From positions 1 to 6,542 of the forward strand of contig CAJXJM010000152.1 in the NCBI GenBank assembly GCA_913054205.1: a DNA stretch of 6,542 bases. Reading direction: 5' to 3'. Made by a program: the position numbers and the translations under genes. A model generated the notes under the pieces. The model was not told the DNA's origin and searched no databases. It was given only the letters and a program-made list of their open reading frames with translations. The stretch's first letter is position 1. Each line of letters begins with the position of its first letter. Of this stretch, positions 1-5,872 are shown piece after piece. This DNA comes from an uncultured Rhodospirillaceae bacterium (lineage in GTDB: Bacteria > Pseudomonadota > Alphaproteobacteria > Rhodospirillales > UBA2165).

Positions 1-256
1 ATTAAGTCGGATCGCCATCGCGACTAAAAAGACAATTCTATTTATTACGCATTCAGTTGATGAAGCAGCATTTCTTGCAGATCGTTGTTTTGTTTTTTCG
101 GCCCGGCCTGGCCGGATAAAAAAGATTGTCGATATAAATATTCCGCGAGAAGAACGAATTTGGGCTAATATGAACTCCAATGCAGAATTTATTCGTACTC
201 GCGATGAAATCCTGAGGCTGGTTCGCGAGGAGGTTTCAATTGCAACAGAAGAGTAA
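1..256 (+). CDS. ABC transporter ATP-binding protein, NitT/TauT/SsuB type (3' end only)
   Basis: This is the C-terminal 84 residues of a nucleotide-binding subunit; codons run in phase from base 2 to a TAA at 254-256. The visible part reads KTILFITHSVDEAAFLADR followed by an S-A-R-P-G-R-I segment. This is the H-loop (switch) region and following helix of SsuB/TauB-like ATPases, with the switch histidine at 50-52. Walker A, the signature motif and Walker B lie upstream of the window. In this family the ATPase dimer sits on the cytoplasmic side and drives import of small organic anions such as sulfonates, taurine, nitrate or aromatic acids. The gene overlaps the downstream permease by 17 bases, so the two are almost certainly cotranscribed and translationally coupled. 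The family call is secure; the substrate is unknown. Confidence 0.9.
   Translation, partial: LSRIAIATKKTILFITHSVDEAAFLADRCFVFSARPGRIKKIVDINIPREERIWANMNSNAEFIRTRDEILRLVREEVSIATEE
227..233 (+). promoter_or_regulatory. Ribosome binding site deciding a TTG start
   Basis: GAGGAGG lies inside the end of the ATPase gene, six bases before TTG at 240. This near-perfect Shine-Dalgarno sequence supports the TTG start of the first permease over the next ATG at codon 23, which would cut off the N-terminal cytoplasmic tail. Confidence 0.75.
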
Positions 257-1052
257 AACCCCGAGCCTGGTATGGCGATTAAATAAGTTGTTGCAAATAA
301 ACGCCATGAACTTGGTGATCTTAATTGTCGGCGTATATTTTATCTGGTCAATTACTTCTAGTTTAATTGCCAATCCTGCCCGCTATCTGCCGTCGCCTAT
401 TGCAGTGGCGCTGTCATCGGTTGATATGCTGTATAAAGGGCTCCTCCCGAGTTACTTTAGCGATACCTTAGTTCGCCTGGTTGTTGGCAGCTCCATTGGA
501 TTGGCAGCAGGTATTCCGTTTGGGCTGTTGTTGGGCATAAACCGTACGGTCGCTGATACATTTCAACCGATGATGAACTTTTTTCAATCGGTTTCGGGTA
601 TTGCGATTTTTCCAATCGTCGTGATTTGGTGGGGCAATAGCGACACAACCGTGCTGGTGGTAATATTATATACGAGCTTTTTTCCAATCGCCTATACCGT
701 TCTATCAGGGGTTAGAGAAGTCCCGATCAGATATATCCACGCGGCAAAAACCTTAGGTGCATCGCGCTACCAGATTATGAAGGACGTTCTACTTCCAGGC
801 TCGATGCCGCATATTGCGACAGGGTCTAGGCTCAGTATCGGTTTTGCCTGGCGAGCCGTGATTGCGGGCGAAATGCTGGCCGGTCGGGAGGGCTTGGGCT
901 GGATGATTTTTACCGGGCAAGACGCAGATAAAACAACCGAAGTCATTCTTGGTATGATTTTAATTGGCGTAACGTGGATTGTTCTTGACCACTTTCTGCT
1001 TCGGCCGCTTGAGGCCGATACAATTGAGCGATGGGGGCTGGTGCAACGATGA
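240..1052 (+). CDS. ABC transporter permease, SsuC/TauC type (first of two)
   Basis: This 270-residue integral membrane protein has the usual length and layout of BPD_transp_1 permeases of the NitT/TauT class: a short cytoplasmic N-terminus, a first membrane segment at about residues 24-43, and about five more hydrophobic segments. The EAA loop that docks on the ATPase is clear at about 165-192 (HAAKTLGASRYQIMKDVLLP, with the conserved glycine at 173), followed by the SIGFAWRAVIAGEMLAG segment typical of SsuC/TauC. The start is TTG at 240, chosen for the strong ribosome binding site at 227-233. It overlaps the ATPase gene upstream and ends in the overlapping start of the second permease. It probably pairs with that second permease as a heterodimer translocating one substrate. 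The family is certain, the substrate is not. Confidence 0.93.
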   Translation: MQQKSKTPSLVWRLNKLLQINAMNLVILIVGVYFIWSITSSLIANPARYLPSPIAVALSSVDMLYKGLLPSYFSDTLVRLVVGSSIGLAAGIPFGLLLGINRTVADTFQPMMNFFQSVSGIAIFPIVVIWWGNSDTTVLVVILYTSFFPIAYTVLSGVREVPIRYIHAAKTLGASRYQIMKDVLLPGSMPHIATGSRLSIGFAWRAVIAGEMLAGREGLGWMIFTGQDADKTTEVILGMILIGVTWIVLDHFLLRPLEADTIERWGLVQR

Positions 1053-1909
1053 GCGTACTTGCCATTGCTTCAATTGCTGTTCAGCGCCGGTTTGGGCGCC
1101 AAAGGATTCGCAAATTATTGCTGGGATCGATCCCTTTTGTCGTGTTGATCAGCCTGTGGCATGCAAACACTGTATTTGAATGGTTGGAGCCAGTTTTCAT
1201 ACCCCCGATTGGCGATGTGTGGGATGCCATATTCTTATTGCAGGAAGATTGCCCGGGCGTTGGCGCTGCGATTGCCTTAGACAATAACTGCCTCATGAGC
1301 ACTCATGTTTTATCAAGTCTTGGCCGCGTCATATTGGCCGCTGTTATTGGCCTGCCATTAGGTATTGCTTTTGGAATCCTGGCTGGCATGAACAGGATTG
1401 CATCAAAATTTCTCGAACCTGTCGGTATTTTTGCCAATTCAATTTCTGGTATTGCCTGGATTCCCCTGGCTATTGTTTGGTTCGGTGTCGGTTGGGTTAC
1501 GACCTTGTTTATTATGCTCAACACTATTTTCTGGTTGATGTTTTTCAACTCTATGATGGGCGTTCGCGGTGTGGCAAGGGTTTATGAGCAAAGTGTTCTG
1601 ACCATGGGCGGTAGTCGCTGGGACGTAATTTGGCATGTTTATTTGCCGGGCGCTATGCCGAGCATAATCTCAGGAATGCGGATGAGTATGGGCTTTGGTT
1701 GGCGCGCTTTGATCGCTGCTGAAATGATCGGCGGTGATAGTGGTCTCGGCTTTATGATTTTTACTTCCGCCCAAGAGTTCAAAATTGAAGAAGTGTTCCT
1801 CGGTGTTATTATTATTTCCCTTATATTTATGTCGACTGACAAATATTTTTTGGTACCACTTGAGAAATGGACAATTCAGCGTTGGGGCTTAGTCTGGAAA
1901 CCAAATTAA
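1049..1909 (+). CDS. ABC transporter permease, SsuC/TauC type (second of two)
   Basis: This 286-residue inner-membrane permease is homologous to the preceding one. Its EAA-type loop at about residues 179-206 reads YEQSVLTMGGSRWDVIWHVY and then LPGAMPSI, so the usual Ala-Ala is replaced by Gln-Ser, while the glycine and LPG are kept. A MSMGFGWRALIAAEM segment follows. I chose ATG at 1049 because it makes the classic ATGA overlap with the first permease stop. An in-frame ATG at 1031 would add six residues and cannot be excluded. Compared with the first permease, the loop between membrane segments 1 and 2 carries an insertion of about 18 residues with two cysteines (68 and 81), predicted to face the periplasm. 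Two different permease genes with one ATPase suggest a heterodimeric channel. Confidence 0.92.
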   Translation: MSVLAIASIAVQRRFGRQRIRKLLLGSIPFVVLISLWHANTVFEWLEPVFIPPIGDVWDAIFLLQEDCPGVGAAIALDNNCLMSTHVLSSLGRVILAAVIGLPLGIAFGILAGMNRIASKFLEPVGIFANSISGIAWIPLAIVWFGVGWVTTLFIMLNTIFWLMFFNSMMGVRGVARVYEQSVLTMGGSRWDVIWHVYLPGAMPSIISGMRMSMGFGWRALIAAEMIGGDSGLGFMIFTSAQEFKIEEVFLGVIIISLIFMSTDKYFLVPLEKWTIQRWGLVWKPN

Positions 1910-1910
1910 A

Positions 1911-2339
1911 ATGTCAGATGTATTAAATAATATTTCCAAAGATAGTGCCGCTTCCCGCAATGAATACGAAACGGGTATTGTTTCGAATGGAAAATTTAGA
2001 CGCCGAAAATGGTATCATCGGCGAGATCTGCGCTTCATCGGGGTAGTTATCGCAATTGTCTTAATTTTTAATACCTATGGTTTGATTAGCGGACCATCTC
2101 GAATAAGCGAAGACCTTCAAGCGGCAATAGATAGCGGTGCTGAAAAAGTGAGTATTCTTATTCGCGCGAAGTTTCCGGCCGAAGCCTTTCACATGGAAAT
2201 TTATCAAAAAATTGGTGTCTTCCGAGGGGATGTTGGAGATGCGATTATGCTGACTGACGTCATACCCGGCGACGTTAGAACCCTCTCTCGCAAATACTGG
2301 ATCAAAGACATCAGCCTCGCACCGCCGATAAAGCGCTGA
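1911..2339 (+). CDS. Small single-pass membrane protein of unknown function
   Basis: I do not recognise this 142-residue protein. Residues 1-41 are polar and become very basic (RRRKWYHRRDLR at 30-41), residues 42-59 form one hydrophobic segment (FIGVVIAIVLIFNTYGLI), and 60-142 form a soluble domain. The positive-inside rule places the N-terminus in the cytoplasm and the C-terminal domain in the periplasm. The latter reads as a beta-alpha-beta-alpha-beta pattern: strand at about 78-88, helix 89-101, strand 103-118, helix 119-129, strand 130-137. Its start lies one base after the second permease stop, so it belongs to the transporter operon. It could be an accessory or docking subunit, but it lacks the size and signal peptide of a substrate-binding protein. 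The gene is convincing from position and composition; the function is open. Confidence 0.75.
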   Translation: MSDVLNNISKDSAASRNEYETGIVSNGKFRRRKWYHRRDLRFIGVVIAIVLIFNTYGLISGPSRISEDLQAAIDSGAEKVSILIRAKFPAEAFHMEIYQKIGVFRGDVGDAIMLTDVIPGDVRTLSRKYWIKDISLAPPIKR

Positions 2340-2385
2340 CAGTCAAAAATCTTCCTGATAAGCTCTTTGCATAATAAATTAAAAT

Positions 2386-2393
2386 AGGGGGGG
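2386..2393 (+). promoter_or_regulatory. Purine-rich ribosome binding site for the amidohydrolase
   Basis: An A followed by seven Gs lies five bases before ATG at 2399. It marks 2399 as the ancestral start of the frameshifted amidohydrolase, although that reading frame stops after 40 codons. The G run is itself a plausible slippage site, but it is outside the coding part, so a change there would alter spacing and not the frame. Confidence 0.6.
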
Positions 2394-2398
2394 ATATT

Positions 2399-3363
2399 AT
2401 GGCGTCGAAAACAGGTTCGCAAATCATTGCAATAGAAGAACATTATCTGGATCCGGAAGTGTCTCAGCATTCCAGGGCCGAGATGATAGCCGCGCGCCGG
2501 CCATCGTTGAGCGCCTCCTAGATTTGGCTGAAGGTCGTCTCAACGATATGGATGAGGCGGGCATTGATATTCAGGTGCTTTCGCACGGAGCGCCCGCGAC
2601 TCAACGCATTCCAGCCGACATTGCTGTGCCGCTTTCCATCGAAGCCAATGATCGATTGTATGAAACCGTCCAAGCCAAGCCGGACCGATTTGCCGGTTTT
2701 GCAGTCTTACCAACCGATGATCCAAAAGCATCAGCGGATGAATTGGAGCGCACGGTCGATAAACTTGGCTTTAAAGGCGCGATGATCCATGGGCCATCGA
2801 ATGGTGTATTCCTGGATGATAAAAAATTCTGGCCGATTTATGAGCGGGCAGAGGCATTGGATGTGCCGATCTACATTCATCCGTCGATACCGATGGAGTC
2901 GGTTATCCAGGCGTATTATGCGGATTATTTGGATGACTATCCGACACTCGCGTCGAACGCCTGGGGGTTTACCGTGGAAACCGCGACCCACGGCATACGC
3001 ATGGTGCTGAGCGGCGTGTTTGAGAAACACCCGGGTCTTAAGATAATTTTAGGCCATCTCGGCGAATCACTGCCATTTTCTCTTTGGCGGATTGATGCCG
3101 GGTTGAAGCGCTCTCGTCAAAATATGACATCGTTTCGGGATTTGTTTTGCGAGCATTTTTATATCACGACGAGCGGTAATTTCTCTGATCCGGCGATGCG
3201 GTGTTGCATTGAGGAGATGGGGGTGGACCGCGTTATATTTTCTATTGATTGGCCGTTTGTGCAAAACGCTCCCGGTGTCGAATGGATGGAACGGATTGAG
3301 CTTAGCCAGGAAGACAAAGATAAAATCCTTCATGGCAATGCAAAGCGGCTTTTAAGAATGTAG
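2399..3363 (+). pseudogene. Amidohydrolase-2 family enzyme (gamma-resorcylate decarboxylase-like), split by a one-base frameshift
   Basis: The gene begins at ATG 2399 with IIAIEEHYLDPEVSQH, the metal-binding start of PF04909 enzymes, but this frame hits TAG at 2519-2521. The remainder is in the -1 frame, open through APAIVERLLDLAEGRLNDMD to TAG at 3361-3363. One extra T at 2470/2471 would turn His-Ser-Arg into His-Phe-Gln-Gly-Arg and give an intact 321-residue protein, close to the usual family length. Expected metal ligands in the restored protein are Glu13 and His15, His161 (YIHPSIP), His220 (GHLGE) and Asp284 (SIDWPF), matching the order and spacing I recall for gamma-resorcylate decarboxylase. 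These metal-dependent TIM-barrel enzymes decarboxylate or hydrolyse aromatic acids. A TTG at 2524 could start a shortened protein, but it would lack Glu13 and His15 and has no ribosome binding site. It may be a true recent pseudogene or a sequencing error. Confidence 0.85.
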
Positions 3364-3370
3364 AGTCACA

Positions 3371-3979
3371 TTACCGACTTTGCCATTTTCGATAGCTTTC
3401 GATGTCGTCGATATCATCCAATTGCTCAAGCATTTTTATTTGTGGGTGCTGGATCTCACTTTTGATGTTTCGGATGGTGTCCGCCATTGTGTGTTCGCTC
3501 GACCAGCGAATATTATCGAACGCTGTTGCGATCTTGGGGCGACGCCTAAATCCAATCAGCCAGTAGCCGCCATCATTGGCAGGACCGATCACTGCGTCGT
3601 GGTGTCCGAGCGCTTTAAAGGCTCTGGCAACTTTTTCGGTATTGATGTCTGGCAGATCTGTGCCGATAAAAACCACCGGGCCTGCACTAAGATCACGGTA
3701 GATGCGGCCCAATCTCGCGCCAAGGTCGCCGCCGCCCTGAGCCAAACGCCCAAGTTTCGGACTGGACCAGCGAAATCCTGATAACGCGTGTCGGTCTGGC
3801 GTTAGTGCTAAGGTGGTTTGCCAACGCGGATCTCGAGATAATGGACGCATGGTTTGCGCGGCCAATTGCCTGTAGATGCGAAGCGCCTCAACATCTCCGA
3901 GATCGGCGGCGAGGCGACTTTTCACCGTGCCGAGCCTTGGCGCTTTGGCGAAGATAACCAGGTGATTGGTCAAACTCAT
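3371..3979 (-). CDS. TIGR04282 family glycosyltransferase-fold protein (DUF2064, CofC-like)
   Basis: This 202-residue nucleotidyl/glycosyltransferase-fold protein starts with LVIFAKAPRLGTVKSRLA (residues 7-24), the hallmark of the TIGR04282/DUF2064 family. Further motifs are GGGDLGARL (82-90), FIGTDLPDI (104-112) with the likely metal-binding Asp108, and GPANDGGYWLIGF (132-144). The start is ATG at 3979, where the ATGA overlaps the stop of the upstream partner. A longer open frame to 4036 exists but reads back through that partner. The family is known as transferase 1 associated with radical SAM/selenodomain proteins, and usually sits beside TIGR04283 as it does here. Its substrate is unproven; a role in arsenosugar or related modified-sugar synthesis is an inference from family context. 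It converges on the amidohydrolase with only 7 bases between stops. Confidence 0.9.
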   Translation of the reverse strand: MSLTNHLVIFAKAPRLGTVKSRLAADLGDVEALRIYRQLAAQTMRPLSRDPRWQTTLALTPDRHALSGFRWSSPKLGRLAQGGGDLGARLGRIYRDLSAGPVVFIGTDLPDINTEKVARAFKALGHHDAVIGPANDGGYWLIGFRRRPKIATAFDNIRWSSEHTMADTIRNIKSEIQHPQIKMLEQLDDIDDIESYRKWQSR

Positions 3980-4647
3980 TGATAGAGCCGTCCGATCAAT
4001 TTTGGTGGTAGTCCGGCAAAATATAGTGACAGGCAAGTGGCGTTTCGGATGGGTCTCAGGACATATCCGCTTTTTTTATAACGATCGGCCGACGTTGTCG
4101 CCGGCGTGTCGAGATATCTAATGTGGCGACGCCCAATGCGGCGGATGATGTCGACATCTTCAAAAAGCAGGAGCCCTGCATAGCCACCAATTTCATCGTA
4201 ATGTTCGCGGGAGATCAGCAGGCCTTGATCGCCGTAAGGCAAGCCAAACCAACGGCACCGCCAAGCGACAATTTTTTCGAGGCGGCGAGCCGCGGGGCTC
4301 GGATCATCCAGCGCAAATTTTAAAACCGCGGCGCAGTGAGGCTCGCTTTCCGCTTTTATAAAATTCTGAACCTCAATTTGCCATGCTTTACCGAGCTTAG
4401 TATCTGCGTGAAGGAATAGCAGCCAAGGCTGCGTCGCGGCTTTAGCACCTGCCGCCAATTGGGAACCTCTACCGCGCGGCGCATCAACGATCTCGGCCCC
4501 AAAATTCCCAGCAATTTCGCACGTAGCATCGGTTGAACCGCCATCACTAATGATCATCTGAGCGCCCATCTCAGATGCTTCCAGCGCAGTTAACGTCGCA
4601 TCTAAAGTGTTTTCAGCCTGTAAGGTCGGAATAATGATACTCAGCAT
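3976..4647 (-). CDS. TIGR04283 family GT2-type glycosyltransferase (arsenosugar-associated family)
   Basis: This 223-residue family 2 glycosyltransferase begins MLSIIIPTLQAENTL. It has the nucleotide-sugar motif SDGGSTDAT (34-42), the DxD-equivalent HADT (80-83), YGDQGLLI (138-145) and FEDVD (162-166), in the order and spacing of the TIGR04283 family. ATG at 4647 was chosen because homologues begin with this MLS-IIPT strand. Upstream in-frame ATGs at 4683 and 4704 would add a non-conserved leader. None of the three starts has a clear Shine-Dalgarno sequence. It is the first gene of a two-gene operon with the TIGR04282 gene, and is transcribed away from the radical SAM gene across a 96-base gap. 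The family is often found near the arsenosugar radical SAM gene arsS, but no arsS or arsM is in the window, so the substrate stays uncertain. Confidence 0.9.
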   Translation of the reverse strand: MLSIIIPTLQAENTLDATLTALEASEMGAQMIISDGGSTDATCEIAGNFGAEIVDAPRGRGSQLAAGAKAATQPWLLFLHADTKLGKAWQIEVQNFIKAESEPHCAAVLKFALDDPSPAARRLEKIVAWRCRWFGLPYGDQGLLISREHYDEIGGYAGLLLFEDVDIIRRIGRRHIRYLDTPATTSADRYKKSGYVLRPIRNATCLSLYFAGLPPKLIGRLYQ

Positions 4648-4653
4648 GGTCAA

Positions 4654-4659
4654 ACTATA
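4654..4659 (-). promoter_or_regulatory. Possible -10 element for the glycosyltransferase operon
   Basis: On the minus strand TATAGT (5 of 6 matches to TATAAT) lies six bases before the ATG at 4647. If used, transcription would begin at or next to the start codon and give a leaderless mRNA, which fits the missing ribosome binding site. No convincing -35 element is seen at normal spacing, so this is tentative. Confidence 0.3.
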
Positions 4660-4682
4660 CGTGGCTATGGGTTCCCGGGCCA

Positions 4683-4711
4683 TTGCAATTACGATAAGAA
4701 ACATGTATGTT
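4683..4711 (+). promoter_or_regulatory. Possible sigma-70-like promoter for the radical SAM gene
   Basis: TTGCAA (4683-4688) and TATGTT (4706-4711) are separated by 17 bases, each matching the consensus at 4 of 6 positions. A second candidate -10, TATAAA at 4724-4729, has a better hexamer but no matching -35. Either one would be covered or flanked by the LexA-type direct repeat at 4709-4723. Confidence 0.35.
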
Positions 4712-4723
4712 CTTGTTATGTTC
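4709..4723 (+). promoter_or_regulatory. LexA (SOS) box of alphaproteobacterial type, GTTC-N7-GTTC
   Basis: The sequence GTTCTTGTTATGTTC is an exact match to the direct-repeat LexA operator known from Rhodobacter, Rhizobiales and Caulobacter (GTTCN7GTTC), with an AT-rich spacer. It lies inside a larger direct repeat of TATGTTCT (4706-4713 and 4717-4724) with an 11-base period, one helical turn. It ends 20 bases before the radical SAM ATG at 4744 and overlaps both candidate -10 elements, which is where a repressor would act. It also lies 62 bases upstream of the divergent glycosyltransferase start. The match is seen directly; LexA binding is inferred. Confidence 0.65.
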
Positions 4724-4743
4724 TATAAAATAACGAGCTATTG

Positions 4744-5835
4744 ATGGACGCAATTCCAGATCGAGCCCGAAAAGGCCGGGGAGCGATAGGCAACCCAATG
4801 GGCCGCTTCGATCTATCCGAGCGTATTGCCATTGATGATGGCTGGTGGGTTCCAGATGACGATGATGAAAGTTATCTGGCGCAAAAGCTCCAAACCAAAA
4901 TACGGCCCGATGCAGCGAGGAGCGTCATTTCCCGCAATCAGTCCCCCGATATTCCGTTTGATCGGTCGATCAATCCGTATCGTGGCTGTGAACATGGCTG
5001 CGTCTATTGTTTTGCCAGGCCGTCACATTCTTTTCTAGGTTTGTCGCCGGGGCTCGATTTTGAAACCCGTATCTTTTTTAAAGAGCACGCGGCGACTTTG
5101 CTCGAAAAAGAACTTCGAAAGCCCAAATACAAATGCGCGCCGATGGCCCTCGGCGTGAATACAGATTGTTATCAGCCTGCCGAGCGCGAGCTAAAAATCA
5201 CGCGCTCGATCTTGGAAGTATTGGATGCGTTTAACCATCCAGTTTCGATCATCACAAAATCTGCCGGCATTTTGCGCGATCTTGATATTCTCAGTTCAAT
5301 GTCTAAGCGCAACCTCGTTCATATTATGATTTCGGTGACGACATTGGATCGAGACTTAGCCCGTAAGATGGAACCCCGTGCAGCCACGCCCGAGCGCCGC
5401 CTTAAAACCTTGAAAGCCTTGAATGACGCCGGTGTGCCGACGGGTGTTTTGGCCTCGCCGATGATTCCCGGACTCAACGATCCCGAGCTTGAAAAAATAT
5501 TGGAGGCGTGCGGTGAAGCGGGGGCGGTTCAAGCCGGGTATCTATTATTGCGCTTGCCGTATGAGCTGAAAGAGATGTTTGAAGATTGGCTCCACGTCCA
5601 TTATCCGGATCGTGCCAATCATGTTCTCAGCCTTATCCGGCAATGTCGCTCTGGTGACCTCAATAGTTCCGAATTTGGTAAAAGGTTCACCGGAGAAGGA
5701 GCCTACGCCGAAATTATACGCCAGCGGTTTCATGTCGCTCAAAAGAAACTTGGTATCCCAAGGCGGGTTCTTGATCTCGATTGCAGCCAATTCGAACCGC
5801 CATTGGCAAACGGTGATCAATTGGGGCTTTTTTGA
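4744..5835 (+). CDS. PA0069 family radical SAM protein (spore photoproduct lyase superfamily, COG1533)
   Basis: This 363-residue protein carries the radical SAM iron-sulfur motif CxxxCxxC at Cys82, Cys86 and Cys89 within NPYRGCEHGCVYCFARPSH, the form typical of SplB-related PA0069 proteins. The N-terminal KGRGAIGNPMGRF segment followed by DDGWW also marks that subfamily, and LGVNTDCYQPAER matches its SAM-binding core. ATG at 4744 is preferred over TTG at 4741, and neither has a strong ribosome binding site. Members reductively cleave SAM to a 5'-deoxyadenosyl radical in the cytoplasm, but the substrate of this subfamily is not established. Spore photoproduct lyase itself repairs UV-damaged thymine, so the SOS-type operator just upstream hints at nucleic-acid repair. 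This is an inference. The gene is divergent from the glycosyltransferase pair. Confidence 0.92.
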   Translation: MDAIPDRARKGRGAIGNPMGRFDLSERIAIDDGWWVPDDDDESYLAQKLQTKIRPDAARSVISRNQSPDIPFDRSINPYRGCEHGCVYCFARPSHSFLGLSPGLDFETRIFFKEHAATLLEKELRKPKYKCAPMALGVNTDCYQPAERELKITRSILEVLDAFNHPVSIITKSAGILRDLDILSSMSKRNLVHIMISVTTLDRDLARKMEPRAATPERRLKTLKALNDAGVPTGVLASPMIPGLNDPELEKILEACGEAGAVQAGYLLLRLPYELKEMFEDWLHVHYPDRANHVLSLIRQCRSGDLNSSEFGKRFTGEGAYAEIIRQRFHVAQKKLGIPRRVLDLDCSQFEPPLANGDQLGLF

Positions 5836-5872
5836 ACTTGTTTTAAAGGATGTCTCATGTTCCTTTAGCGCC

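Noticed and set aside
1480..1494. Second LexA-like repeat GTTC-N7-GTTG
   Set aside because: One half-site is imperfect and it lies in the middle of the second permease coding sequence, where chance matches are expected.
2347..2375. Promoter before the amidohydrolase (CATAAT at 2370-2375)
   Set aside because: The -10-like hexamer is good but no -35-like hexamer is found at 16-18 bases, and the stretch is AT-rich, so I did not call it.
2460..2524. Programmed -1 frameshifting to produce the full amidohydrolase
   Set aside because: The overlap of frames has no X-XXY-YYZ slippery heptamer and no obvious downstream pseudoknot, and the family is not known for recoding. A lost base is simpler.
2524..3363. 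Amidohydrolase as an intact gene starting at TTG 2524
   Set aside because: There is no ribosome binding site, and conserved family sequence continues upstream in this frame (APAIVERLLD) and then in the other frame (EEHY). The shorter protein would lack two metal ligands.
3357..3372. Bidirectional terminator between the convergent genes
   Set aside because: The stem is only 5 AT-rich base pairs and is not followed by a T run on either strand.
3380..3781. Plus-strand 133-residue open frame
   Set aside because: It lies antisense to the well-supported TIGR04282 gene, has no ribosome binding site and has no recognisable motif.
3979..4036. N-terminal extension of the TIGR04282 protein to 4036
   Set aside because: The extra 19 residues are not family-like and read back through the partner gene, while ATG at 3979 gives a standard ATGA coupling.
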